NCBI GenBank assembly: GCA_964615375.1 | Contig: CAZTOW010000012.1 | Coordinates: 62,001-126,000, forward strand | Direction of reading: 5' to 3' | Length of the DNA stretch: 64,000 nt | Source of the DNA: CAZKWG01 sp964615375 | Lineage (GTDB): Bacteria > Myxococcota_A > UBA796 > CAZKWG01 | Shown here: piece after piece, positions 48,133 through 57,607 of the stretch | Numbering within the stretch: position 1 is the first letter of the stretch | Layout of the letters: each line of letters opens with the position of its first letter | Made by a program: the position numbers and the translations under genes | The notes under the pieces: model-generated | What the model was told of the DNA's origin: nothing | Seen by the model: only the letters and a program-made list of their open reading frames with translations | Databases searched by the model: none

Positions 48133-49278
48133 TCAGCACGTTGCGAGCGCGTCTGCAACGCGGGCGACGAGCCCATCGGCCACCGGGAAGCCGGCGCGCG
48201 TGAGGCGCAGGCTCCCGCCCTCGAGCGTGAGCAGGCGCGGCGCGCCCGCCGGGGGGTCCAGGAGCGCGCGGAGGGCTCGCTCGCGGACCTGCATCCCGGT
48301 GCGCTCCCGGAGCAGGGCGAGGGGGAGCCCGTCCTGGTGGCGGAGCGTGCTGAGGACGAGGTCGATCGCGGCCTCGGCGGGGGAGGGGAGCTCGCGGGTG
48401 GCGGTGAAGCGCTCGGCCCAGGCCTCGGGGTCGGCGGTGCCCACGGTGCGGTGCCCGGTGGGCTCGAAGCCGTGCGCGCCGGGACCGAGCCCGGCGTAGT
48501 GTCCGCCGCGCCAGACGGCCTCGTTGTGGACGGCGCGGTGTCCGGGGCGCGCGAAGTTGGAGACCTCGTAGCGCTCCCAAGCTCCGGCCTCCAGCGTGTC
48601 GACGATGTGGTCGTACTGCGCGCGCCAGAGCTCGGGGTCGGGAGGCAGGAGCCGGCCCTGCTCGGCGGCGCGCCCGAAAGGGGTGCCCTCCTCGAAGGTG
48701 AGGCCGTAGAGCGAGACGTGCGGCGGGTCGAGCTCCAGGATCGCGCGGAGATCCTGCTCCAGGTCGGCGAGGGTCTGGCCCGGCAGCGCGAAGATCAGGT
48801 CCACCGACCAGCTCCGGAAGCCGCCGCCGGCCACCATGCTCACCAGCTCCCGGGCCTGGGCCACGGTGTGGCCGCGGTTCAGCAGGTGGGCGAAGCGCGG
48901 GTCGAAGGTCTGGACGCCCAGGGAGACGCGGTTGATCCCGGCCTCCCGCCAGGCCGCCACGCGCTCGGGCAGGAGCGTGCCCGGGTTGGCCTCCAGGGTG
49001 ATCTCGGCCTCGGGCTCCAGCGGGACGGCCGCGACCATGCGCGCCAGCAGCTCGGGCGGGCAGAGGGAGGGCGTGCCCCCGCCGAAGTAGAGGCTGTGGG
49101 CGCGGTCCTCGGGCGCCTGCACGAAGGCCGGGGCGCGCTCGGCCCACTCCGCCACCACGCCCTCCGCCCAGCGCTCCCAGCGCGCGTCCCGCTCCGGGTA
49201 GACGTTGAAGGCGCAGTACGGACAGCGCGTGCGACACCAGGGCACGTGGACGTAGACGCCGAAGCCGCTCGCTCCCAT
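48133..49278 (-). CDS. hemW: HemW-type radical SAM heme chaperone
   Basis: 381 residues. The radical SAM cluster motif is CRTRCPYC (C-x3-C-x2-C) near residue 15, followed by YFGGGTPS and EANPGTL (SAM binding) and the HemN_C region with HNEAVWRGGHY, the HNxxYW signature linked to heme binding in HemW. It lacks the extra features of true coproporphyrinogen dehydrogenase HemN. HemW delivers heme to respiratory proteins. It is divergent from the M16 peptidase gene and ends 33 bases before the grpE dyad. Confidence 0.92.
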   Translation of the reverse strand: MGASGFGVYVHVPWCRTRCPYCAFNVYPERDARWERWAEGVVAEWAERAPAFVQAPEDRAHSLYFGGGTPSLCPPELLARMVAAVPLEPEAEITLEANPGTLLPERVAAWREAGINRVSLGVQTFDPRFAHLLNRGHTVAQARELVSMVAGGGFRSWSVDLIFALPGQTLADLEQDLRAILELDPPHVSLYGLTFEEGTPFGRAAEQGRLLPPDPELWRAQYDHIVDTLEAGAWERYEVSNFARPGHRAVHNEAVWRGGHYAGLGPGAHGFEPTGHRTVGTADPEAWAERFTATRELPSPAEAAIDLVLSTLRHQDGLPLALLRERTGMQVRERALRALLDPPAGAPRLLTLEGGSLRLTRAGFPVADGLVARVADALATC

Positions 49279-49331
49279 TCCCGCTCGATAACCTGCTGCG
49301 GACTGGATACGACGGGCCCGAGGAGATCCGC

Positions 49332-51860
49332 CTGCACGTCCGTCACGCCATCCCCGGGGGCCCCGTCGTCGTCACCGAGCCCAGCGGGTCTGCACCTGTC
49401 TCGGCGATCTACCTCTGGTTTCGCGCCGGCACCGCGCGCGAGCCCGAGGGTCTGCACGGCGGCGCGCATTTCCTGGAGCACCTGCTCTTCAAAGGCGCGG
49501 GCGAGCACGGCGTGGGCGAGGCGGCCGAGCGCATCGAGGCCCTGGGCGGCGATCTGAACGCGTTCACCAGCTACGAGCAGACCGTCCTGCACGCCACGCT
49601 GCCCGCCGGACGCGAGGCCGAGGCGATCCGCCTGCTGGGCGAGATGGCCCTGCGCCCGCACCTGGACGAGGCGGAGATCGACCGCGAGCGGGACGTGGTC
49701 ATCGAGGAAATCCGCGGGAGCCACGACGACGCCACGCAGCTCCTGGCCGAGAGCCTGCGCGCGCGGGTCTACGGCGCTCACCCCTACGGGCGCCCGGTCC
49801 TGGGCACGGAGCGCAGCGTGCGCGGGCTCACGCGCGCGAGGCTGATGGACTTCCACGCCCGGGGCTACGCGCCGTCGAACGCGGTGCTGGCGGTCTCCGG
49901 GCCGGTGGACACGGAGGAGATCGCCGCGGTGGCCCGGCAGGTCCTGGTCCGCGAGGAGCGCGGGCACCTCGCCGAGCCGCCCGCCACCCCCGAGGGGCCG
50001 GTGGAGGAGCGCTTCTTCACCCTGGACAAGGGCTTCGAAGAGCGCCTGGTGGAGCTGGCCTTCCCCACGCCAGGGCTGGCCCACCCCGATCAGGCGGCGC
50101 TGGACCTGCTGGTGACGGCGCTGGGCAGCGGCGAGTCCTCCCTGCTGACGCAGGCGCTCAAGCGCGAGCGAAACGTGGCGCTGGAGTGCTGGGCCGCGCT
50201 GGAGAACGAGCTCCGCGGCGGGCTCTGCGTGTTCGGGCTCGCGGTGCGCGAGGACGAGGTGGCCGGGGCCGCCGCCGCGCTGGCCTCAGAGCTGGCCCGG
50301 GTCGCGCGGGACGGGGTGCCGACGCCCGACCTGCACCGGGCGCGGCGCTCGATCTTGAGCGCGCGGATCTACGAGCGGGAGTCGGCGGACGGGCGCGCGC
50401 ACCGGCTCGGCTGGTACGAAGCCTTCTTCGGAGATCCGGCGCGGGAGGCGGCCTATGAGGCGGCGCTCTCGCGGGTCACGCCGGCCGATCTGCGGGCGGT
50501 GGCGGCGCGCTGGCTGCGGCCGGATCGGGCGGTTGCGGGGGCGGTGTGCCCCAGGAAGCTGCTGGATCGGCGCGGCCTGGGGCGGGCGGTCCAGGAGGGC
50601 TTCGGGCGCTCACTGCCTCCCCCGCGCGGGCGCGCGCTGGTGCGGGAGACCCTGCCCTGCGGGGCGCGGGTGGTGATCTCGCCGGAGCCGGACGCGGAGC
50701 TGGCCAGCGTGAGCGTGGTGGGCGTGGGCGGCGCGCTGGCCGAGGGTGCGCGGAACGCGGGCCTGGCCGACGTGTGGGCGGCGGCGCTGGCCCGCGGGGC
50801 GGGGGACCTGGACGCGCAGGCGCTCTCCGAGGCCACGCAGGAGCTGGGGGGCTCGCTCTCGCCCTGGGCCTGGCGGAACTCCTGCGGGGTGACGGCCACC
50901 TTCCCGGCGGGCGAGCTGCGCGCGGGCCTCGATCTGGTGATCGACGTGCTGACGCGCCCGGTATTCGATCCATCCGAGGTGGATCGGGCGCGCGAGGAGC
51001 TGGACGAGGCGCGGCAGACCGTGGACGACGCGCCGAGCGAGCTGGCCTGGGACCTGGCCTGGCAGCTCCTCTACAAGGGTCACCCCTGGGGCAGGCCCGC
51101 CAATGGCACGGCGGCGGGGCTGGCGCGCAGCACGCCCAAGCGGCTCCGCGACTATCACCGTCGCGTCTTCTCGGGGAGCAACCTCGTCATCGCGATGGCG
51201 GGGGCCGTGGACCCGGATCGGGCGCTGGCGAAGTTGAACCGCGGGCTCCGCGGCCTCCCCGTGGGCGAGGCCGTGCCCTGGAGCCCGCCGGTCCTGCCGG
51301 AGCGCTTCGAGCGGGCGCGGCGGGCGCGGGTGCAGCGGCAACAGGCGCAGCTGGTCCTGGCCTTCCCCGGCGCGGGCTGGGGCACCCCGGAGGCGGCGGC
51401 GCTCTCCATCCTGGAGGCGGTGCTGGGCGGGCAGGGCGGGCGGCTCTTCGTGGAGCTGCGCGAGAAGGCCGGGCTGGCCTACGACGTCAGCGCGAGCTCG
51501 GAGGACGGGCTCGGGGGCGGGACCTTCCTCTGCGCGTTGGGCACGGATCCGGCGCGGGCGGACGAGGCCTGGGAGGCACTGTGGCGCGCGCTGGAGGACG
51601 TGGTGGCCCGGCCGGTGGGCGCGTCCGAGCTGGCGCGGGCGAAGGCGCGCGTGGTGGACGGGGCGGTGCTGGACCTCCAGCGGAGCTCAGAGCGCGCCGC
51701 GCAGCTCGCCAGCGCCGAGCGTTATGGGCCCGGGGCGGACCAGCTGGACGCGCTGCTCCGCGCGCCCGCGGCCGTGGACGCCGAGGCGCTTCACGCGGTC
51801 GCCGCGCGCGTGCTACGGCGGGATCGCTCGGCGCGCGTACAGGTGGGGCCGCGTCGATGA
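49332..51860 (+). CDS. Two-domain M16 (insulinase/pitrilysin-like) zinc peptidase, predicted CTG start
   Basis: About 842 residues if started at CTG 49332, which has GAGGAG (49320-49325) 6 bases upstream. No in-frame ATG, GTG or TTG exists before GTG 49512, and starting there would delete the zinc site HFLEH (49467-49481). With the CTG start the N-terminus has the normal M16 form (VVVTEPSGSAPVSAIYLWFRAGT). The third zinc ligand lies in ERDVVIEEIRGSHDD. The second half is an M16 fold without HxxEH, as usual. It may process peptides in the periplasm or cytoplasm; no signal peptide is evident. It overlaps the SRPBCC gene (ATGA). Confidence 0.88.
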   Translation: MHVRHAIPGGPVVVTEPSGSAPVSAIYLWFRAGTAREPEGLHGGAHFLEHLLFKGAGEHGVGEAAERIEALGGDLNAFTSYEQTVLHATLPAGREAEAIRLLGEMALRPHLDEAEIDRERDVVIEEIRGSHDDATQLLAESLRARVYGAHPYGRPVLGTERSVRGLTRARLMDFHARGYAPSNAVLAVSGPVDTEEIAAVARQVLVREERGHLAEPPATPEGPVEERFFTLDKGFEERLVELAFPTPGLAHPDQAALDLLVTALGSGESSLLTQALKRERNVALECWAALENELRGGLCVFGLAVREDEVAGAAAALASELARVARDGVPTPDLHRARRSILSARIYERESADGRAHRLGWYEAFFGDPAREAAYEAALSRVTPADLRAVAARWLRPDRAVAGAVCPRKLLDRRGLGRAVQEGFGRSLPPPRGRALVRETLPCGARVVISPEPDAELASVSVVGVGGALAEGARNAGLADVWAAALARGAGDLDAQALSEATQELGGSLSPWAWRNSCGVTATFPAGELRAGLDLVIDVLTRPVFDPSEVDRAREELDEARQTVDDAPSELAWDLAWQLLYKGHPWGRPANGTAAGLARSTPKRLRDYHRRVFSGSNLVIAMAGAVDPDRALAKLNRGLRGLPVGEAVPWSPPVLPERFERARRARVQRQQAQLVLAFPGAGWGTPEAAALSILEAVLGGQGGRLFVELREKAGLAYDVSASSEDGLGGGTFLCALGTDPARADEAWEALWRALEDVVARPVGASELARAKARVVDGAVLDLQRSSERAAQLASAERYGPGADQLDALLRAPAAVDAEALHAVAARVLRRDRSARVQVGPRR

Positions 51861-52519
51861 GCGCTCTCCTCCTCGCCCTGGGGCTCATGCTGGCGCGCGC
51901 GGAGACCGCGGAGACGGAGTGGGACACGACCATGGACCTCGAGGCCACGCCGAACACGACCCTGAGCGCCGAGGAGCGCGCCGCCCTGGAGCGCGGCGAG
52001 GCGATCTCGCGCCACTGGCGAGACGCCCAGGGGCGGGCGCGCGGGCTCTCCGCCGTGCTGGTGAACGCCCCGGCCACCAGCGTCTGGAAGGCCATCGTGG
52101 ACGTGGACGCCTACGTGGAGTTCCTGCCCTACGTGACGGCCTCCTACGTGCTGAGCTGGGAAGAAGAGACGGATTACACGCGGATCCTCGCCGGCTACAG
52201 CCTGACGACCATGGGCGTGACGACGAAGTACCGGCTGGATCACCGCTGGTACGCCGACAAAGGGGTGATCGTCTTCGACGTGATCCCCGAGGGCAGCAGC
52301 CCCATCGCCGCGGGGGACGGCTTCTGGCGCGTGAGCCCCTACAGGGGCGCGCGGGGTCAGGTGCTCCTGGAGTACAGCGTGGACATGGCCATGCAGTGGT
52401 GGGTGCCGAGCGTGCTGGAGCGCAAGGCGGCCAGCCGATTGCCCACGGTGGTCCGGCTGATCAAGCGCCGTGCCGAGCAGCCCCCGAAGACCGGCGCCGC
52501 CCCTGCGGGGGCGCCCTGA
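51857..52519 (+). CDS. Exported SRPBCC (START-like) domain protein
   Basis: 220 residues. The ATG overlaps the M16 stop by 4 bases. A signal peptide (MSALLLALGLMLARAETAE) is followed by an acidic stretch and a START/polyketide-cyclase-like domain (VLVNAPATSVWKAIVDVDAY, FLPYVTASYVL, WVPSVLERKAASRLPTVVRL). Such domains have a hydrophobic cavity for lipids or other small molecules. The co-translated M16 peptidase suggests an envelope role. Ligand unknown. Confidence 0.82.
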   Translation: MSALLLALGLMLARAETAETEWDTTMDLEATPNTTLSAEERAALERGEAISRHWRDAQGRARGLSAVLVNAPATSVWKAIVDVDAYVEFLPYVTASYVLSWEEETDYTRILAGYSLTTMGVTTKYRLDHRWYADKGVIVFDVIPEGSSPIAAGDGFWRVSPYRGARGQVLLEYSVDMAMQWWVPSVLERKAASRLPTVVRLIKRRAEQPPKTGAAPAGAP

Positions 52520-52533
52520 GGTAGACTTCGAGG

Positions 52534-53895
52534 ATGGCTGACCCGCGCGCCAAAGAAGTCCTCGCCACGCTCAAGCCCCGGCGCAGCCTCGGCGACCGGA
52601 TCATGGCGCGCGTGGGCTTCCGGGCCTGGGAGCGGCCTCGCGTGGCGGTGAGCGACCGGATCTTCAAGCTCTACCGGCTCCAGGACCCCTTCGATCCGAC
52701 GAGCCCGCTCGACGAGAACAGCGTGGGGCTCGGGCCGGTGAGCCTGCGGCTCGGCGAGAAGAAGCGCGAGCCGGCCCCGCACGCGAAGCCCAAGGAGGAG
52801 AAGAAGGCGGCGCTGCCCAAGGTGCCCGCGCCCACAGGGTCCTCGGCCAGCGCACCCGCGCCCCGCGCTCCGGCCCCGCCCAGCGCGCCGCGCCCCACCC
52901 CGCCGGAGGGCGGACAGCAGCCGCTGGGCTACATCCCCAAGCAGTACAACGCGAAGACGCCGCCTTCGCCGCCGGCGAAGCCGAGCTCGCCGCCGCCCGC
53001 GCCTCCGCGGCCCCAGCCCCCCTCGGCGAAGCCCCCCGGCAGCCCCTCGCCCCAACGGAGCTCGGGTCAGCCCATGCGCCCGCAGCCGCCGCCCAAGCCG
53101 ACGGAGGCCAAGCAGCCGATCAGCTACATCCCGAAGCAGTACGGCGCCAAGGGTCAGACGAGCTCGTCGGGATCGGCCCAGCCCCCGCGCCCCACGACCA
53201 CGCCGGGCCTCTTCGGGCCCAAGGCCGAGCGCCCCGGGCTGGTGGGCAAGCTGCCGGTCCGCCCGGGGCTGGAGGCGCCCGCCGAGCCGAAGGCGCCGAG
53301 CCCGGCCGCGGTCAAGCAGGTGGCGATCCCCTCGGAGGCTCCCCGCAAGGCGCCGAGCCCGGCCGCGCCGAGCCTGCCCAAGGGCGCGCTCACGCGCTCG
53401 GGGCGGCTCACCCTGGGCGCGGCGACGGTGGTGACGGCGGAGCCGGGCTCCGAGGAGCCCGAGGTGATCGAGGTCGTGCGGGTGACGGCCCCGCGCTCCG
53501 CGCCCGCGCCGACGCCTGCGCCCGCGCCCGAGGCCGCGTGGAGGGTGGGGCCCGCGCCCGCGACCCCCGCGCCCTCCGCGCCCGCGCCGGTGGCGGTCGA
53601 GCCCGCGCGCGCCGCGCCTGTGGAGCCCCCGCCGCCGCCGCCCCCGCCCAAGGCCCCGCCGCCCCCGGTGCGCACGCCGCCCCGCCCGGCCATGCCCGGT
53701 CAGAAGGGCGGGGACAGCCTGGACGACTTCTTCGCCGCCTCCGCGCAGGAGGGGCGCATGCGCATCGGCAAGGCCAAGGCCGTCACCGGCGTCTCCGCCG
53801 CTGAGGAGCCGGAGAAGCCGAAGCGCGCCCCGGTCGCCCTGCCCAAGGCGGTGCTGCCCACCGACGTCCCCAAGCCCAAGCCCGACGAGGGCTGA
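52534..53895 (+). CDS. Pro/Ala-rich disordered protein with YIPKQY repeats
   Basis: 453 residues. The first 65 residues are ordered and basic (RRSLGDRIMARVGFRAWERP). The remainder is dominated by Pro, Ala, Lys and Ser. Two near-identical short motifs, LGYIPKQYNAKT and ISYIPKQYGAKG (about residues 130 and 191), are embedded in it. A final segment (about 385-425) is conserved-looking (GGDSLDDFFAASAQEGRMRIGKAKAV). No signal peptide or membrane helix. It could be a cytoplasmic scaffold or a cytoskeleton-binding protein; not recognised. Confidence 0.7.
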   Translation: MADPRAKEVLATLKPRRSLGDRIMARVGFRAWERPRVAVSDRIFKLYRLQDPFDPTSPLDENSVGLGPVSLRLGEKKREPAPHAKPKEEKKAALPKVPAPTGSSASAPAPRAPAPPSAPRPTPPEGGQQPLGYIPKQYNAKTPPSPPAKPSSPPPAPPRPQPPSAKPPGSPSPQRSSGQPMRPQPPPKPTEAKQPISYIPKQYGAKGQTSSSGSAQPPRPTTTPGLFGPKAERPGLVGKLPVRPGLEAPAEPKAPSPAAVKQVAIPSEAPRKAPSPAAPSLPKGALTRSGRLTLGAATVVTAEPGSEEPEVIEVVRVTAPRSAPAPTPAPAPEAAWRVGPAPATPAPSAPAPVAVEPARAAPVEPPPPPPPPKAPPPPVRTPPRPAMPGQKGGDSLDDFFAASAQEGRMRIGKAKAVTGVSAAEEPEKPKRAPVALPKAVLPTDVPKPKPDEG

Positions 53896-53901
53896 GTCGG
53901 C

Positions 53902-55464
53902 TCAGGGGGCGGGCGCGCCGGCCTGGAGGTTGGCGGGGCAGTCGGACTTCGTCTCGATGCGGTACCAGCCCAGCTCGTCCGCCCAGTATTCGCCCTCGAA
54001 GGGCCAGACCTGGGTGCCCTTCTTCATGCGCTGCTTGCGGGAGACGGTCTCGCGGGCGTCCTCGATCTTGCCCGTGATCGCGGCCTGCTCGTAGAGCCGG
54101 GTCTCGAACTGCATCATGTCCAGGCGGTTGATCTCGCTGTCGGTGAGCATCGTGTCCAGGCGGTCGGCCATGGCCGTGGCCTCCTGGCGGACGCGCTCGC
54201 CCTCGGCGGCGATGAGCGCCTCACGGCGGGCGGAGACCCACTCAGCGACCCGGGCGGAGAAGGGGTTGGCCGTCACGGCCTGGAGCCGCTTCAGCTCGTC
54301 CTCGGCGTGCTCCACCGCCGTCAGGCTGTCCAGGAAGCGCTGCTCGTCCACGTAGAGGCGGGCGAGGGCCTCGGGCATGTCCTTCGGGCGGGCGTCGTCC
54401 TCCACCCGGCGGCGGAGATCCTCGAAGAGGTCTGCCGGGGTGCGCGAGCCGGCCACCCGCAGGCGCTCCAGCTGGGGCTTGTAGTGGTCCTGGAACTGCG
54501 TGATGCCCTTGCTGGCGTCGGGGAACTTGCAGAGCAGGAAGAGGCTGTAGACCCGGAGCATGTCGGCCTCCGGGAAGTACCAGTCGTCGAAGAAGGGGCT
54601 GTTCAGCGTGTGCAGCCGGGAGAGCGCGCCGTTGACGTCCGTGAGGCGGAAGTGGGCCCAGGCGCGCTCGAACTGCGCCTCAGGCCAGAACGAACTCGCC
54701 CGGTCCACCGAGTCATAGACCTCGATCGCGCGCGGGAAGTTCTCCGACGCGAAGTAGGCGCGCGCCAGGTTCATGCGGATGGCGTTCTTGAGCCGATCGG
54801 GCTTCTTCGCCTCGTCCGCGGCGGCCTGGGCGGTCAGCAGCGGGACGAGCGCGTCGCGGTGCCGACCCTGGATGGCCAGCACCACGCCCTCCAGCGAGCG
54901 GGCCTCGGCGAAGTAGGGGTCGGTGGCTCCGACCATCTTCAGCAGGCCGAGCGCCGACATGTAGTTGCCGGCGTGGTGCGCCTCGCGCGCGGCGAGGTAG
55001 GCCATGCGGCTGCGGGTGGCGGCGTCCACGTCCAGGCCCACGTTCGCCGCGAAGACCGGCTCCAGGAGCGCCGTGTCGCCCACCTTGTCGCCCAGCGCGA
55101 TGGCGTTGGACGCGATCGAGGAGACGGCGATGGGGTCCTTCTCCAGGGCGCGTTCATAGGCGACCAGCGCGCCGTAGGGCAGGTCCAGGTCCTCCAGCAC
55201 GGAGCCCAGGCGCGCGTAGGCCTCGGCGTGGAAGACCGCCTGCGCGGGGTCCTCCACCAGGGCGACCAGGCCGTCGGCGGCGCGGGCGCTCTGCCCGGTC
55301 TTGAGGAGCTCGTCGATCTGGCCGAAGGCCGCCGTGCGCTGCTCCATCGTGGGCAGCGCGGGGCCCGAGGAGGCCGCGGGCGCGGGCGCCTCCGTGCGAG
55401 GCTTCGCCGCCAGCGGCCCGGCGCTGAGCGCCAGCAGCAGCAGGAGCGTGAGCGAGCGGCTCAT
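53902..55464 (-). CDS. Exported TPR-repeat protein
   Basis: 520 residues from ATG 55464, which begins a signal peptide (MSRSLTLLLLLALSAGPLAA) and overlaps the barrel gene stop (ATGA). Residues 45-330 are TPR-like helices (AEAYARLGSVLEDLDLPYGALVAYERALEKD). A long charged helical region (about 380-470) and a Trp/Tyr-rich C-terminus (GEYWADELGWYRIE) follow. The coupled barrel gene points to an outer-membrane complex, as in the TPR/barrel pairs of gliding or secretion machinery in myxobacteria. The link to motility is speculative. Confidence 0.82.
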   Translation of the reverse strand: MSRSLTLLLLLALSAGPLAAKPRTEAPAPAASSGPALPTMEQRTAAFGQIDELLKTGQSARAADGLVALVEDPAQAVFHAEAYARLGSVLEDLDLPYGALVAYERALEKDPIAVSSIASNAIALGDKVGDTALLEPVFAANVGLDVDAATRSRMAYLAAREAHHAGNYMSALGLLKMVGATDPYFAEARSLEGVVLAIQGRHRDALVPLLTAQAAADEAKKPDRLKNAIRMNLARAYFASENFPRAIEVYDSVDRASSFWPEAQFERAWAHFRLTDVNGALSRLHTLNSPFFDDWYFPEADMLRVYSLFLLCKFPDASKGITQFQDHYKPQLERLRVAGSRTPADLFEDLRRRVEDDARPKDMPEALARLYVDEQRFLDSLTAVEHAEDELKRLQAVTANPFSARVAEWVSARREALIAAEGERVRQEATAMADRLDTMLTDSEINRLDMMQFETRLYEQAAITGKIEDARETVSRKQRMKKGTQVWPFEGEYWADELGWYRIETKSDCPANLQAGAPAP

Positions 55465-56138
55465 TTCTTCACCTTGCTCAGCATGCTGTAGCCCACGGTC
55501 ACGCTGGCGGCGTGGCGGATCTTCGACTCGCCGGTGGTGGGGCCGTGGGTCTCCAGCAGGATGTCGTCGCGGAGCTGGACGCGGAGGGCGGCGTCCTCGC
55601 TCAGGAAGAAGCGGGAGCCGAGACCCAGGGCCCCGCCGAAGGCCGGGGCGAGCTCGAGCTCGGGCAGCACCATCGAGTCCTGGATGGCCACCGTGCCCCC
55701 GCCGAGCAGGTAGATGTCGTAGTGGATGACCCGGGCCCCGGCGAGGCTCATCTTGGCGTAGACCGGGGCGATCTGCACGTCGCCCGTCACGCCCGCGAGG
55801 TAGCGGTAGGCGTCGGGGGCCACCCCGTACATGGGGCCCTCCAGCTCCTTGAAGGAGGCCGTCTTCAGCCCGTACCCGCCGGTCAGACCGACCTCCCAGG
55901 ACAGCGTCTCCGAGAGGAAGCTGCCCCAGGTCACGCCGCCGATGGGCGTGGACGAGTAGGCGTTGAACGGCATCCACCCCAGGTGGACCGCGAGCTCCGT
56001 GCGGCCCTCCTTCGGGTAGAGGGTCTTCTGCACGACCTTGATGTCGCTGTTCTTGAGGACGCCAAGATCGATGGTCTCCTGCGCCTCGGCGCGGCCCGAC
56101 AGTGCGAGGGCGATGACCAGCGAGAGGAGGGCTTTCAT
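55461..56138 (-). CDS. Outer-membrane beta-barrel protein of myxobacterial type
   Basis: 225 residues. Signal peptide MKALLSLVIALALSGRAEA. The segment KVVQKTLYPKEGRTELAVHLGWMPFNAY near the N-terminus, with a series of alternating hydrophobic strands after it, resembles the outer membrane beta-barrel family abundant in myxobacteria. It ends YSMLSKVKK, without a terminal Phe. It is followed by the overlapping TPR gene. Specific function unknown. Confidence 0.82.
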   Translation of the reverse strand: MKALLSLVIALALSGRAEAQETIDLGVLKNSDIKVVQKTLYPKEGRTELAVHLGWMPFNAYSSTPIGGVTWGSFLSETLSWEVGLTGGYGLKTASFKELEGPMYGVAPDAYRYLAGVTGDVQIAPVYAKMSLAGARVIHYDIYLLGGGTVAIQDSMVLPELELAPAFGGALGLGSRFFLSEDAALRVQLRDDILLETHGPTTGESKIRHAASVTVGYSMLSKVKK

Positions 56139-56181
56139 GGTGCGGTTCCGCAGCGGGGCCGGGGCCCCGGGAGGTGAGAGT

Positions 56182-57492
56182 TCAGAAGGGGAGCTCGCGG
56201 GGCTTGCCCTCCAGGGGCAGGTAGTAGATCCGCACGTCCTGGTTGTAGGTGGGCACCGCCGCGCCCCAGAAGACCACGGCGTTCTCCGACGGGTCGTAGG
56301 CCCAGCCGTCGCTGTAGGAGGCGTCGCCCTGGTCGTCCACGGTCTCCACGGACTCCTCGATCTCCACGCCCTCGACGTAGACCCGGATGGTGTCCGTGTC
56401 GGGGATGCTCTGGAGCTGGAAGACGCGAAGGAGCGAGTTGAGCAGCTCGCCGAGATCGTTGAGGTGCTGCGAGAAGTTGCTGGTCACGCAGACGCCGTCG
56501 TCCATCTCCTCGATGGGCCGGTAGAAGCCGCCCGAGTCCTCCGACAGGATCTGCAGGCGCTGGGCGCCCCAGGTGGTCGCGCCGCCCGAATTGCAGAGGA
56601 AGTCGTTGGACTCCTCGTCGTAGTCCGGCCCGATGGTGACGACGCGCAGCGGGAGATCGAACTCGTCGAGGTAGGACGTGTAGGTATCGGTCGGGTCCTC
56701 GTCCCCGTTCTCCATGCGCCGGCTGGTGTCGCCCTCGTCGGTGACGATGACGACGACCGGCGTGGACTCCTCGCGGAGGAAGCCCACCGTGGACAGCGCG
56801 TCGTCCGAGGTCAGCGGCGAGACCGTGTCGTCCCAGCAGAGCTCCGGCGCGTCCGCGGTGGAGCGGCAGAGCGCGTCCAGCACGGCCTCCAGGTGCTCCT
56901 CGGTGCCCGCCCCGCAGTGGTCCTTCCAGGCGTCGGCCCCGCACACGCAGTCCAGGTAGAGCTCGCTGATCTTGCCGTCCGGGTCCTCGCCGCAGACGTA
57001 GTCCGGGTCGTCGTCCAGGGCCGAGGTGGACCAGCAGGTCGCCTCGCAGAGCAGGTTCTTGGTGAAGGACTCGGACACGCTCTCGGAGTCGGCCGTGATG
57101 ATCGTGGGGTCGCCGAGCAGGCGCCCCGCCTCGCCCGGGTCGGCGTCGGAGGTGGCGCCGCTGGTGGCGTAGTCCACCGTCGTCGTCGTGATCCCCAGCT
57201 GGTAGTCCAGCACCCGGCCGCGATCCGTGACGTAGGACGTGTAGTTGTCCACGGCGTCCGACAGATCCTCGGTGGCCGGCGTCTGCTGCGCGAGCCCGCT
57301 GATGAAGGTGTCGAAGTTCAAGGCCAGCGCGGTCGCCTCATCGGCCATGGAGCTCGAGTTGTCCACGACGAAGAGGATGTCGGCCTTGTTGGAGAATTCG
57401 GTCTGCTCGTAGCCCGCGACGTTGAAGAAGTCGTAGCTCGAGCAGCCCGACGCGACGAGCAACAGGACCGGGTAGGCCGAGGCCGTGCGCAT
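56182..57492 (-). CDS. Lipoprotein with von Willebrand A-like domain (copy 1)
   Basis: 436 residues with lipobox LLLVASGCSS. The vWA-like domain starts at about residue 37 (ADILFVVDNSSSMADEA) and has a MIDAS D-x-S-x-S site. A Cys-rich insert (CEATCWS ... YLDCVCGADAWKDHC) and TPVVVIVTDEGDTS follow, then a C-terminal beta domain (TDTIRVYVEGVEIEESVETV). It should be a metal-dependent adhesion or binding protein on the outer membrane. A shorter relative is encoded at 61057-62037. Confidence 0.85.
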   Translation of the reverse strand: MRTASAYPVLLLVASGCSSYDFFNVAGYEQTEFSNKADILFVVDNSSSMADEATALALNFDTFISGLAQQTPATEDLSDAVDNYTSYVTDRGRVLDYQLGITTTTVDYATSGATSDADPGEAGRLLGDPTIITADSESVSESFTKNLLCEATCWSTSALDDDPDYVCGEDPDGKISELYLDCVCGADAWKDHCGAGTEEHLEAVLDALCRSTADAPELCWDDTVSPLTSDDALSTVGFLREESTPVVVIVTDEGDTSRRMENGDEDPTDTYTSYLDEFDLPLRVVTIGPDYDEESNDFLCNSGGATTWGAQRLQILSEDSGGFYRPIEEMDDGVCVTSNFSQHLNDLGELLNSLLRVFQLQSIPDTDTIRVYVEGVEIEESVETVDDQGDASYSDGWAYDPSENAVVFWGAAVPTYNQDVRIYYLPLEGKPRELPF

Positions 57493-57607
57493 GGGTGATG
57501 GCTCCTGTCCTGCGGAGGTGTGACCGGCGCAAGCGCTCAGCCGCCGACACTTTACCGGGAGACCCCCGAGTCCGCAAGCGCGGTCGCAGGGGCCGGCGCG
57601 CGGGCGG

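Noticed and set aside
55465..55977. N-terminal extension of the TPR protein to 691 residues
   Set aside because: The extension is antisense-frame reading of the barrel gene; the ATG at 55464 starts a clear signal peptide and gives the usual ATGA overlap.
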